In this document: piece after piece, positions 36,156 through 44,756 of the stretch
Layout of the letters: every line of letters starts with the position of its first letter
Position numbering within the stretch: position 1 is the stretch's first letter
From: Pseudobutyrivibrio ruminis CF1b
GTDB lineage: Bacteria; Bacillota; Clostridia; Lachnospirales; Lachnospiraceae
NCBI RefSeq assembly: GCF_000424005.1
Contig: NZ_AUJB01000001.1
Coordinates: 62,001 to 126,000, forward strand
Direction of reading: 5' to 3'
Length of the DNA stretch: 64,000 nt
Program-made: the position numbers and the translations under genes
The notes under the pieces: model-generated
Seen by the model: only the letters and a program-made list of their open reading frames with translations
The model's database searches: none
What the model was told of the DNA's origin: nothing

Positions 36156-36920
36156 TTATTTTTCTCCTTTAATCTTGTCCTTCAAAGTCATTATCTTTTC
36201 AAGAACCTTTGGACCCTTTTCTTCGCCAAATAATCTGTTCAAGAAGCGCATCAGCGCAATATATTTTTGCTCGCCCTTATCCTTCCAGCTTGCATCAAAG
36301 TGGTGGATAGAATAGGTATTCTTTGTTATTTTTATTTTTCCTGTCGTGAAGCTCTTAGGGCAAAAATACTCAGCTGGAAAAATGTCTACATCTGCTACCT
36401 TCTGTCTTGAGCCATCCAACTTAAGTCCATGTCTAAGTAAAACTTTTGTACATAGTCTTGGGCTTTCAATATTTTGAAGCTTTCCATCGATTAACTCGTA
36501 TGGCTCTTCTCCATCGTAACATGCAATCATTTCTTTAAAAATTGGAAGACCTGGCATACATCCAAATCCCTGACCATCATTGACTGCCTGAGATGTCTCA
36601 AACCCCTTGAAGGCTTTCAACTCACAAAGAGGAGTAAGATCTTTAATAACTTCAACGTCAGTATCTAAGTAAATTCCGCCATGGTTATACATGATATCCA
36701 ATCTGGCGTAATCTGGAACGAAGGCCCATTTCTTTTCCTGATAAGCCTTTTCCATATATGGATGTTTGTGAACATCGTAATTTGTTTCGTTCCATTCTTT
36801 TATTTCAAAATCAGGACAATACTTTTTCCAACTATCTATGCACTTTTGAACTGACTCAGGTTTTGGTTTTCCACCAAACCAGCAATAGTGTATTGTCTTT
36901 GGTATTAATAACTCACTCAT
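36156..36920 (-). CDS. GT32-like (OCH1/DXD) glycosyltransferase
   Basis: A 254-residue enzyme of the DXD-containing sugar transferase family: IPKTIHYCWFGGKPKPESVQ at the start and the DXD motif in DIMYNHGGIYLDTDVEVIKD; DASWKDKGEQKY lies near the end. Capsule members often add mannose or galactose. The ATG at 36920 is favoured over an upstream GTG at 36932, since AGGGG lies 5-6 nt ahead of it. It is the first minus-strand gene downstream of an inverted GT2, so it may need its own promoter; only a weak candidate was seen in the 50-bp gap. Confidence 0.9.
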   Translation of the reverse strand: MSELLIPKTIHYCWFGGKPKPESVQKCIDSWKKYCPDFEIKEWNETNYDVHKHPYMEKAYQEKKWAFVPDYARLDIMYNHGGIYLDTDVEVIKDLTPLCELKAFKGFETSQAVNDGQGFGCMPGLPIFKEMIACYDGEEPYELIDGKLQNIESPRLCTKVLLRHGLKLDGSRQKVADVDIFPAEYFCPKSFTTGKIKITKNTYSIHHFDASWKDKGEQKYIALMRFLNRLFGEEKGPKVLEKIMTLKDKIKGEK

Positions 36921-36938
36921 TCTGCCCCTCACTCTTCA

Positions 36939-36967
36939 TTGAAGTTACGGTTTAATTCTCTTATAAT
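36939..36967 (+). promoter_or_regulatory. Sigma-A promoter giving a probable leaderless mRNA
   Basis: -35 TTGAAG (36939-36944), 17-bp spacer, consensus -10 TATAAT (36962-36967). The ATG of the GT2 starts at 36974, only 6 nt after the -10 box, so initiation at the usual distance would begin at or within a base or two of the start codon. Confidence 0.75.
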
Positions 36968-36973
36968 CGAGAT

Positions 36974-37903
36974 ATGAATAAAACAATTACAACAATAATT
37001 CCATTTTACAACTGTGGCAATGTTATCTGCGGAATGCTCGATAGCATTCTGGCAGGCACTGTATTGCCTAATGAGATACTTCTTATCAATGATGGTTCCA
37101 CTGATAATTCAGTGGCTGTCGCTGAAAGCTATGCCAATCAGTATCCATTTATTAAATGTATAACCCAGGAACACTCTGGTGTATCCACCGCAAGAAACCT
37201 TGGGGTCAAATATGCCACATCCAATTGGATTAGTTTTCTAGATGCAGACGATTATGTAGAAAATAATTTCTACGAATGTATGATCAACGTCGTTTCCGAC
37301 GATTCTTTTGCTGGTAGTGTTTGCGGATACTTTACTGAAAGCAATGGTATGTCCACCGCCTATGCCAATCCACAGGCTGAAATCATGGATTCTGATGCAT
37401 TACTTGAAGCAATGTTTACCAATGATAATGTGAGAGGATTTTTAGTTACCCGTCTTTTTAAAACAGAGATTATTAAAAATATTTCTCTCAATACAAATAT
37501 CCATATCTGCGAAGATTTGCTGTTTCAGACTACTCTGCTTACAAAGTACCCTGATTTGAAATTTGCATGTGTAAATCTTCCGCTGTATCACTATGTGCAA
37601 AACAACTCTTCTGCAACCACTAATTTAAATCTTTTTAATGGTGCAGTATTTAAATATAAACCTGCTTTTGATGAAATAAGAAAACTTATATCTAAAAGCT
37701 ATGTTGACGACAATTATAATTCCATTTTGGAATATAGTATGTACTGTCTGTTAAAAGAATATAAAAACGGGAATAAGCAGGTGTTACCTCAAATCCGAGG
37801 TGTACAGGCTGAACTAAAAACCATCCAGCCAACTCATTCCTCTAAAAGGCGTCTGGCTTACATAATCGCTCCGATTATTTTCAGCCACCTTAGCCCTTCA
37901 TAA
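36974..37903 (+). CDS. Glycosyltransferase family 2, inverted relative to its neighbours
   Basis: A 309-residue GT-A enzyme: TTIIPFYNCGNVICGMLDSI, ILLINDGSTDNSVAVAESYA, HSGVSTARNLGVKYATS, WISFLDADDYVENNF and IHICEDLLFQTTLL. It is the only + strand gene in the 19.8-44.6 kb stretch. It has no visible ribosome-binding site, and its promoter lies directly on the start codon, pointing to leaderless translation. Its 3' end overlaps the end of the convergent GT2 at 37890 by 14 bp. Inversion or later insertion into the operon is the simplest explanation. Confidence 0.92.
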   Translation: MNKTITTIIPFYNCGNVICGMLDSILAGTVLPNEILLINDGSTDNSVAVAESYANQYPFIKCITQEHSGVSTARNLGVKYATSNWISFLDADDYVENNFYECMINVVSDDSFAGSVCGYFTESNGMSTAYANPQAEIMDSDALLEAMFTNDNVRGFLVTRLFKTEIIKNISLNTNIHICEDLLFQTTLLTKYPDLKFACVNLPLYHYVQNNSSATTNLNLFNGAVFKYKPAFDEIRKLISKSYVDDNYNSILEYSMYCLLKEYKNGNKQVLPQIRGVQAELKTIQPTHSSKRRLAYIIAPIIFSHLSPS

Positions 37904-38939
37904 CCTGGTAAATTCCTCTGAAGAAATAGAACAATCTAAATGTTCCTGTCCTCAAGCACACATATCTAAGTGTGCTTATTTTTTTGCCTCTATGTATTTC
38001 TTTCAAAGTATTCTGAAACTCTTTTGACTTCAAATCCTTTGAAAGTTTTCTGTAAACACTCTCTCCGACCTCACCAGCTTTATATGCTTCATACATGCTA
38101 GTAAGACGACTAACCCAATCTGTTATATATATTCCTTTTACTACAAGAATATTTTCTCTTGTAGAATCATGCTGATTTATCTGCCAGTTGACGAAACGCT
38201 TGTAGATGCACTTTGTATCTTCCAAGTCATTTATATGATAAGAGATTGAAAGGCTGTCTCCCCTTCTTCTCACATAATGATAAAGAGGCTGATTTATAAC
38301 TCCGATATTACCTGAGGAAATATCTAGATAATCCAAATTGAATTTAAGATCCTCACCTATATTTATATCTTTATCAAATCTTATATTGTTTGATTTTATA
38401 AGATTTAAGTCATAGCACTTATTAGTGACAAAGTTAAAAAGCTTTAACCATGCCAGTGTAGCTGCAGCTGCTCTGGATATCAGATAATCTTCTCCTCTGA
38501 CAAAACCATAATCTGCTTCAAGAATGTGTTCCTTATTCTTAACGTTTTTATTTAAAACATTATCGAAGAACATTCCACAGCAGATGAAACTTACGTCTGA
38601 ATTCTGCCAATTCTCTATGGCCTGTACATATCTCTCAGCCAATTCTGGCTCTGGATAATCATCTGAATCACAGAAAAAAATATAATCTCCTGTAGCCTTG
38701 TAGATGCCTTCATTTCTTGTGGCAGATACGCCCATGTTGGCATGTGTAAAAACCTTAATTCTAGAGTCCCGCTCTGCATATTTTTTACATACATCCAAGC
38801 TGTTATCTGTAGAACCATCATCAACTACGATGATTTCCAAATTAGAATAGCTCTGATTAATTAAAGCATTCAAACAATCCTTTATACAATTTTCAGCATT
38901 ATAGACCGGTATAACCACCGATAGTAACTTATCATTCAT
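37890..38939 (-). CDS. Glycosyltransferase family 2
   Basis: A 349-residue GT-A enzyme with LLSVVIPVYNAENCIKDCLNA, IIVVDDGSTDNSLDV, NMGVSATRNEGIYKATG and YIFFCDSDDYPEPE; INIGEDLKFNLDYL is the acceptor-side block. It follows the GT4-GT2 fusion gene by 3 bp. It ends by overlapping the tail of the inverted + strand GT2, so the two convergent transcripts would be antisense at their ends; no terminator is visible there. Confidence 0.93.
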   Translation of the reverse strand: MNDKLLSVVIPVYNAENCIKDCLNALINQSYSNLEIIVVDDGSTDNSLDVCKKYAERDSRIKVFTHANMGVSATRNEGIYKATGDYIFFCDSDDYPEPELAERYVQAIENWQNSDVSFICCGMFFDNVLNKNVKNKEHILEADYGFVRGEDYLISRAAAATLAWLKLFNFVTNKCYDLNLIKSNNIRFDKDINIGEDLKFNLDYLDISSGNIGVINQPLYHYVRRRGDSLSISYHINDLEDTKCIYKRFVNWQINQHDSTRENILVVKGIYITDWVSRLTSMYEAYKAGEVGESVYRKLSKDLKSKEFQNTLKEIHRGKKISTLRYVCLRTGTFRLFYFFRGIYQVMKG

Positions 38940-38942
38940 CCC

Positions 38943-41042
38943 TTAAGCCTTAACATATTTCCACACAAGCAAAGCTATCTTCTTTCTAGCCCTAATGCTT
39001 TTTGGAATACCATATTCCTTAATATATTTATTGTATTGATGTTTTAAACAGCCTCGCTCTTTACTCTGTATTGACCTGTAAACATACTTGGTATATTCAA
39101 GTAATACGAGAATGCTGTTATCAACTAATCTCTGTTCCCCACATCCCGCGAAATACTGGATGCGCTCTTCGATAGCCATAAGATAATCCTTATATCTCTT
39201 TTCCAGATTTCCCTTCATGATAGTATTCTCACGCTGATAGTACTTATAAAGGCATTCTGGCAAATAGGCCACTGTATTTGACGCATACAATACTTTATAT
39301 GTGGTGGCTTCATCCTCATGAACTCGGCCCTTTGGAAATCTAACATCTTTCCATAAACAAGCCTTGTATAATTTGTTCCAGGCAGTGGTACAAAGATTGT
39401 TATTTGTCATCATCTGTATGACCGCCTCTTTTCCACTCCATATTCCAGGAGATGGATTAGTGAATGGGCTCTCTGGTTTTTCATCATATGTATAGGCGAA
39501 ACCGCAAGCCACTACGTCTGCATTGCATCTACTCATATGATTCATGAGCTTTTCCAATGTGCTCAAATCCAGGTAATCATCGCTATCTACAAAGAAAATA
39601 TATTCTCCTGTAGCAATATCAAGGCCTGAATTTCTCGCTGCCGAAAGACCTCCATTATTTTGGTGTATAACTCGTATTCTTTGGTCTACCCCAGCAAATT
39701 CGTCACACATCAATCCACTGTTATCTGTGGAACCATCATCAACAAGAATGATTTCCAGATTGGTGTATGACTGATTAATCAATGAATCAACACATTTTTT
39801 CAACTGATCCTGAACATTGTATACAGGAACAATTACCGAAATGGTATTTTGTGAACATTTTGTGTCTAAAATATTCACTAGTCTATAATAATAGTTATCA
39901 ATATTAAACGCTACTACTCTTCTTGCCATAGAATAAGCTTTTTTGCCAAGTTCATTTCTATAGTCAGAATCAACTGCCAACTTTGCCATCTGCATGGCCA
40001 AATTACTGATGAAATCTGAATTTTTGTCAACAATAACGGCACCTTCACCCACCACCTCTGGGATAGCACCAGAATTAGTAGCAATCAAAGCCATTCCCTT
40101 TGCGATGGTTTCCAGTGCCACCAATCCAAACGGCTCCTCATCTATGGTAGGCATTACTACAACGTCAAATTCATTATACTTTTTAGCCATTTCTGCTGTA
40201 GATAAACGTTTTTGACATTTTATAATATCGCTGTTTTTCTTTGCCAGCTCATATATCTTTTTTTCGTATTGGGTACTTTTATCGGAAAAACCAATAATCT
40301 CCAACTCTGTTTTTGCTGCATATTCTGGAGCTATATGTTCATGCATTTTCAGATATGCTTGAACAAGCTCCATTACACCTTTTGTAGGAATTACGCGTCC
40401 TGCATATAAAAAACGTATCTTACCGTCATTCACTCTCGTAGTCATTGAATAATCATCAAGAGAAATGCCATTATACAAAAGGTGTACAACAGCGTCTGGC
40501 GAATATTTTTTAATCTGACCGGTAATATAATTGCTTATGGAAATAAATTGAACTCCGTTTTCAGTAAGAGTCCTGATATATTCTGACGAACGATAGATAT
40601 CCACATCATTGTGCATATGAAAATAAATAGGATAATCTCTTGAATATCCTATTTCCTTCAAAAGCTCAACAGCCAATGACATCTGGTTCTCAATTATCAC
40701 TGCATAATAAGACTCAGACATCTCGTGGACATGGTTCAAAAAGATAGAAATTATCTCTTTATCAAAAACACGCTTTGCACTTTTATTTTTTACAGTTCTA
40801 TAGTACTTATCGCATACCTTATCCAGTTTAGCTGTAAAAGCACTATAATTTATAGGGATAATATTTGTATAAGAATATCTCGTTTGAGAATAAGAATTAT
40901 CTGCGATTGTGAATAAATCAATCACATATTTGGGGGATATTTCGTTTTGATTGATAATAAATGTTATTAATTCTTCAACAGCCCCGCCTTTAGAAGCCGG
41001 GACTGGAAGAATACATGGTGCAATAATTGCTATCTTTTTCAT
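38943..41042 (-). CDS. Bifunctional glycosyltransferase: GT4 fused to GT2
   Basis: A 699-residue protein with two complete catalytic units. Residues ~1-385 form a GT-B/GT4 enzyme: IAPCILPVPASKGGAVEELI, FLYAGRVIPTKGVMELVQAY and the E-x7-E block EEPFGLVALETIAKG. Residues ~395-690 form a GT-A/GT2 enzyme: ISVIVPVYNVQDQLKKCVDS, ILVDDGSTDNSGL, YIFFVDSDDYLDL and KGRVHEDEATTYKVLY. The linker is short, so the two domains probably add consecutive sugars. A single uninterrupted frame and near-adjacent neighbours (3 bp downstream, 6 bp upstream) make a sequencing artefact unlikely. Confidence 0.92.
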   Translation of the reverse strand: MKKIAIIAPCILPVPASKGGAVEELITFIINQNEISPKYVIDLFTIADNSYSQTRYSYTNIIPINYSAFTAKLDKVCDKYYRTVKNKSAKRVFDKEIISIFLNHVHEMSESYYAVIIENQMSLAVELLKEIGYSRDYPIYFHMHNDVDIYRSSEYIRTLTENGVQFISISNYITGQIKKYSPDAVVHLLYNGISLDDYSMTTRVNDGKIRFLYAGRVIPTKGVMELVQAYLKMHEHIAPEYAAKTELEIIGFSDKSTQYEKKIYELAKKNSDIIKCQKRLSTAEMAKKYNEFDVVVMPTIDEEPFGLVALETIAKGMALIATNSGAIPEVVGEGAVIVDKNSDFISNLAMQMAKLAVDSDYRNELGKKAYSMARRVVAFNIDNYYYRLVNILDTKCSQNTISVIVPVYNVQDQLKKCVDSLINQSYTNLEIILVDDGSTDNSGLMCDEFAGVDQRIRVIHQNNGGLSAARNSGLDIATGEYIFFVDSDDYLDLSTLEKLMNHMSRCNADVVACGFAYTYDEKPESPFTNPSPGIWSGKEAVIQMMTNNNLCTTAWNKLYKACLWKDVRFPKGRVHEDEATTYKVLYASNTVAYLPECLYKYYQRENTIMKGNLEKRYKDYLMAIEERIQYFAGCGEQRLVDNSILVLLEYTKYVYRSIQSKERGCLKHQYNKYIKEYGIPKSIRARKKIALLVWKYVKA

Positions 41043-41048
41043 ATCTCA

Positions 41049-42179
41049 TTATAAAGCTTTTAATCCACACTTATATAGGTTAATAGTTCTAGCCACAACA
41101 TCGTCCCAGTTATACTTGCTGAGTACATAATCTGCAGCCTGCTCCTTATAAGCATGAACCTCATTCTTATCATCTAAGAGCTGAACAAGCTTCTCCTTTA
41201 AGTCATCAACATCTCCCTTTTTGAAGGTGATACCTTTATCAGCAACAACACCTGCAGTCTCGTTAATATCACTAACGAGGCAGCAGTTACCGTAGCTCAT
41301 AGCCTCGAGAAGAGAAATAGGCATTCCCTCAACATCACTAGGAAGAACATAGAGATAAGCATTTGAGTAAAGCTCCTCTAAAATCTGACCCTGCTGGAAT
41401 CCAAGTAACATGATTCTGTCATCTTCTCTGGCAGCCTTTTTAATCTTAGAAACATAATCGTTACTATGACTAGTACCACCAACAATTACAAGCTTCTTAT
41501 CTGTATGAATCTGCTTGTAAGCTTTAATTAAATAGTGAAGACCTTTCTCAGGAACTATTCGAGCAAGGAATAAAATATATTCATCCTTCTTTAAACCGAA
41601 CTGCTCTGTAATCTCCTGAGCCTCAAGGATTTCTGGCTTTCCAATTCCGTTAGGAATAAGTGTAGCTTCTCTGCCGTACTTTTCCTTAAAGAACTTTTTA
41701 TTGCCTTCTGAAAGAACGATTAACTCATCTGCGTACTTTGCAGCACATTTTTCGCCAAACTCAAGATATCTTGTAGCGAAACCGCCCCACTTAGCTCTCT
41801 GGCTGTCAATACCGTGAATAGTAGCAACAGTACGAATACCCAGAAGATGTGGAAGCCAAAGCATCGCACAAGGGCCTGAAGCATGAAAATGAATTACATC
41901 ATAATGATGGAATACAGCATGCAATGTAGCCAAAACTGAGTAGATAGTTGCATTAAGGCTCTTTTTCTCAGATGTTGGAACAGTGATAATGTGAATGCCC
42001 TTATACATCTTTCCAACCTGTGTGTCGTTCTCCGCACCAGAAACATGATGGCCAGCTCTATTGTATGCATATACCTCATGTCCTTCTGCTACCATCTTTG
42101 AAGCTAATTCTTCAACAACTATTTCAATTCCACCCTCTCTGGAAGGAATACGCTTATGACCGATCATTGCGATTTTCAT
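41049..42179 (-). CDS. Glycosyltransferase family 4 (DUF1972/rhamnosyltransferase-like start)
   Basis: A 376-residue GT-B enzyme. The start, KIAMIGHKRIPSREGGIEIV, resembles the GT4 subgroup that includes capsule rhamnosyl- and galactosyltransferases. HFHASGPCAMLWLPHLLG, TLIPNGIGKPEILE, YILFLARIVPEKGLHYLIKAY and the E-x7-E block EGMPISLLEAMSYGN complete the family set. It lies at the head of the glycosyltransferase series just after the Wzz/kinase/surface-protein genes. In many Gram-positive loci the second sugar enzyme sits here; that order is only suggestive. Confidence 0.92.
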   Translation of the reverse strand: MKIAMIGHKRIPSREGGIEIVVEELASKMVAEGHEVYAYNRAGHHVSGAENDTQVGKMYKGIHIITVPTSEKKSLNATIYSVLATLHAVFHHYDVIHFHASGPCAMLWLPHLLGIRTVATIHGIDSQRAKWGGFATRYLEFGEKCAAKYADELIVLSEGNKKFFKEKYGREATLIPNGIGKPEILEAQEITEQFGLKKDEYILFLARIVPEKGLHYLIKAYKQIHTDKKLVIVGGTSHSNDYVSKIKKAAREDDRIMLLGFQQGQILEELYSNAYLYVLPSDVEGMPISLLEAMSYGNCCLVSDINETAGVVADKGITFKKGDVDDLKEKLVQLLDDKNEVHAYKEQAADYVLSKYNWDDVVARTINLYKCGLKAL

Positions 42180-42208
42180 TGCTAAATCTCCCTACTATAA
42201 AATCCTAT

Positions 42209-43120
42209 TTATCTTTTCTTTATAAAAGTTACTATTGAAACTGCAGCTATCACAAGAACTATAAGCGCAACAATCTTGCCCGCAATACCAATAACGCCAC
42301 TTATACTATCAGCGTTTTCTTCTGATACACTTTCCTTGCTTACAGATACTTCAAACTTTCCTAAGTCTGTAGTCTTAAGATTACCATCAACATCTGTGTA
42401 CTGAAGTGTAACATTGATAGCCTGGTTTCCTGGCTCCTTAAATGTTACATAAAAGTCCTGGGTATATGTCTTTCCAGCATATACTGTATCAAGAGAAATC
42501 TCCTTACTAGCAGAAGATACATTTCCGTCGATGATGAGCTTTGCATCAGTAATGTTTGATGAACTCTGGTTGATATAACTGCATGAAAGTAATGACTTAC
42601 CGTTTACAATTGCATGTGTGTTAACATCAATTGACTTAACACCTAATGTGCTTCCACCTGAAACAGGAATTGCAATTGTAGCAACATTATTCATTCTAGC
42701 TCCACTAGTTAAGTAATCAAACTGACAAGACAAGTCAACTGCACCGCCCATATAAGTCTCACCAATTGTAAGTGGAACAGATACTTCTTTTTTCTTACCA
42801 GCTGAAATAGTACCTACATATACCTGGTTAGAATTTCCATATGCCGGAAGAACACTACCAGTAGCGTTAGACATTGTCATAATAATGCTAGTTGCATTAG
42901 ATGAATTAGAAGTGTTATGAAGAGTAAGATTAACAGTAATATTCTTACCAGCTTCAATCATACCACCTTCTACATTGTAGCTTTCAATCTCGATAATCGC
43001 TACAGCTGAGCCGTCAATAACCTCAGTAGCATCAGCAACCATTGTATAATTAGCCACCATGCAGACAACTGCAACGAGGCAAATTGTAATATTCTTAATA
43101 ATAGTTTTTAAATTTCTCAT
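42209..43120 (-). CDS. Exported, C-terminally membrane-anchored surface protein in the capsule operon
   Basis: A 303-residue protein. An N-terminal signal peptide (IIKNITICLVAVVCMVANYTM, cleavage near ADA) leads to about 230 residues of beta-rich sequence resembling two Ig-like/CARDB-type modules (KNITVNLTLHNTSNSSNA; KEISLDTVYAGKTYTQDF). A single C-terminal helix (IVALIVLVIAAVSIVTF) ends in KKR. The ATG at 43120 has GGAGG 5-6 nt upstream; a GTG four codons earlier is less likely. It sits between the kinase-like gene and the first glycosyltransferase, an unusual place for a surface protein. A role in tethering or exporting the polymer is inference. Confidence 0.85.
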   Translation of the reverse strand: MRNLKTIIKNITICLVAVVCMVANYTMVADATEVIDGSAVAIIEIESYNVEGGMIEAGKNITVNLTLHNTSNSSNATSIIMTMSNATGSVLPAYGNSNQVYVGTISAGKKKEVSVPLTIGETYMGGAVDLSCQFDYLTSGARMNNVATIAIPVSGGSTLGVKSIDVNTHAIVNGKSLLSCSYINQSSSNITDAKLIIDGNVSSASKEISLDTVYAGKTYTQDFYVTFKEPGNQAINVTLQYTDVDGNLKTTDLGKFEVSVSKESVSEENADSISGVIGIAGKIVALIVLVIAAVSIVTFIKKR

Positions 43121-43131
43121 TTCTGCCTCCA

Positions 43132-43830
43132 CTACTTTTTAATCTTCTTTGCGTATCTTTCATTTTGGAAATAATCATAATCAACATTCTGCTCAATATA
43201 TTCTTCCATTGTGAGCTTGTTAACGATAGTTCCAATTAGGTTCGCCTTTACATCTTTAAGCGCATTAGCCGCCTCGATAACACCACGCTTAGTAGTCTCG
43301 CCGATAGCTGAAACAAGAATTACTGCATCAACATTTACTGCAATAACCTTAGCATCCATTGCTGCATTAATAGCAGGCATATCGAAAATAATAAAGTCAT
43401 ATGTATTTGCAAGCTCATCTCTAACAACGTTCATTTTGTTTGAGCAAAGAAGTCTTACGGGATTATCAATAAGCTCTCCACAAGGAATATAAGAAAGATT
43501 TTCTGTAGTTGTCTCGCAAATAATTCTATCAAGAGTAACTCTATCCATTAGATAATCTGAAAGTCCCTCAGAGACATTCTCATTTAATCTCTTATAGCGA
43601 TTCTTCTTTCTCATATCTCCATCAATTAAAACTGTCTTCCAACCTGAACTTGCAAGAGCTGCTGCAAGGTTGATTGCTACTGTAGTAGCTCCGTTTCCAG
43701 CCTCACTTCCGCAAATAACAAAAGACTTATAATCATGCTGCTTTTTAAGAATATGGAGGTTCATAACCGCCTGGTCAAACGCATCATTTAATATATAATT
43801 ATCATTTCTGTATATGTCTAACTTTTTCAA
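43132..43830 (-). CDS. CpsD/CapB-like BY-kinase homologue lacking the Walker A lysine
   Basis: A 232-residue homologue of the cytoplasmic tyrosine autokinase that, with the Wzz-like adaptor, controls polymer length. The Walker A' (VLIDGDMRKK, residues 67-76) and Walker B (FIIFDMPA, 146-153) regions are present, and Tyr residues cluster at the C terminus (211, 218, 220, 226), as in CpsD. The P-loop at residues 41-52 reads GSEAGNGATTVA: the lysine of the usual GEGKS/T is Ala48 (codon GCT). ATP hydrolysis or autophosphorylation may therefore be lost or altered. It starts 12 bp after the Wzz-like gene. Confidence 0.88.
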   Translation of the reverse strand: MKKLDIYRNDNYILNDAFDQAVMNLHILKKQHDYKSFVICGSEAGNGATTVAINLAAALASSGWKTVLIDGDMRKKNRYKRLNENVSEGLSDYLMDRVTLDRIICETTTENLSYIPCGELIDNPVRLLCSNKMNVVRDELANTYDFIIFDMPAINAAMDAKVIAVNVDAVILVSAIGETTKRGVIEAANALKDVKANLIGTIVNKLTMEEYIEQNVDYDYFQNERYAKKIKK

Positions 43831-43842
43831 CTCTATACCTCC

Positions 43843-44559
43843 TTATTCCTTATAATCTGGAATGATACCGATTACAGGAAGATCATCTCTGATTGATGCT
43901 TCTCGAACTGTACGTACTCTTCTATCAAAGATTTCACAAACAACAACGATTATAGCAGCTATGAAAAATCCACCTAACATAAACGCAATTCTAGTTGTCC
44001 ATGCAGATGAATTTGCATCACGTGTCTTGTCGTAAGTATATGCATTATCAAGAGTTTTAACAGAATCTGTACTTAAAATTTCTGACATTTCGATAGCATA
44101 AGACTGAGCCATAGCATCTGCCATTTCCATAGAAAGTGCTGGATCGTTTGTTGTAGCACTAAAATTCATGATTGTAGCAGAAATATTCATATAATTTGCA
44201 ATTGAAGATGAAGATGTAGACTTATTTGCTGACGAACTAACCTCTACTGCATTCTGAACATCAGTTGCTGAAACATCATTTCTTCCTATTATAAGAGCAG
44301 CTCTCTGACTAACCTTGTATGAGCTAGCTACATTTAAATACGCATTCATCGCTGTAACTGCGTTAGCAGCATCTACATAAGAGCCATCTGCCTGGGCGTA
44401 AACTGTCGCAGTAGCTGTGTACTGATCCTCACCCACATCAAGTGTTAGACCCAACCCAACTATAAAGAAGAGTACAGTCAGTAAACCTATAAATCTTCTT
44501 TTCTTGCGAAGTGCTAAGAAACATCTTCCCACATCAATTTCTAACTCATTTTTAAACAT
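43843..44559 (-). CDS. Wzz-like chain-length determinant / kinase adaptor
   Basis: A 238-residue membrane protein. Two membrane helices (FIGLLTVLFFIVGLGLTLDV near 24-43 and IAFMLGGFFIAAIIVVVCEIF near the end) flank an extracytoplasmic region of about 155 residues with ISATIMNFSATTNDPALSMEMADAMAQ, as in CapA/YveK/CpsC. The C-terminal tail EASIRDDLPVIGIIPDYK is the usual kinase-contact tail. The ATG at 44559 is chosen because AAGGAAGGAT lies 9 nt upstream; an in-frame upstream start adds 15 unlikely residues. It is the first gene of the central operon, behind an extended -10 promoter. Confidence 0.92.
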   Translation of the reverse strand: MFKNELEIDVGRCFLALRKKRRFIGLLTVLFFIVGLGLTLDVGEDQYTATATVYAQADGSYVDAANAVTAMNAYLNVASSYKVSQRAALIIGRNDVSATDVQNAVEVSSSANKSTSSSSIANYMNISATIMNFSATTNDPALSMEMADAMAQSYAIEMSEILSTDSVKTLDNAYTYDKTRDANSSAWTTRIAFMLGGFFIAAIIVVVCEIFDRRVRTVREASIRDDLPVIGIIPDYKE

Positions 44560-44612
44560 AATTAAAATATCCTTCCTTCGTTCATAAAATGATACATTTT
44601 GCAATGTTATAA

Positions 44613-44621
44613 ATTATAGCA
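44613..44621 (-). promoter_or_regulatory. Promoter of the central polysaccharide operon
   Basis: On the minus strand, a consensus -10 TATAAT (44613-44618) preceded by TG one base upstream (extended -10). Seventeen bases further upstream is TATACA, a fair -35. The leader to the ATG at 44559 is about 45 nt. Confidence 0.65.
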
Positions 44622-44684
44622 TCCAAATCCAAACATGTATATTGATAAAAACTAAAGATTACGATTTCAATAATTTATATTTTT

Positions 44685-44718
44685 TGTCTATTTTCACAAA
44701 TAATACACAAAATAGACA
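44685..44718. promoter_or_regulatory. Inverted repeat in the divergent capsule promoter region
   Basis: A perfect 10-bp inverted repeat, TGTCTATTTT (44685-44694) and its complement (44709-44718), separated by 14 bp. It lies about 70-100 bp upstream of the minus-strand -10 box, a typical place for an activator. It has no T run and reads as a DNA-binding site rather than a terminator. Confidence 0.5.
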
Positions 44719-44756
44719 TTGATAAATGCCTTTATACAACTATTTGCGCCTTCACT

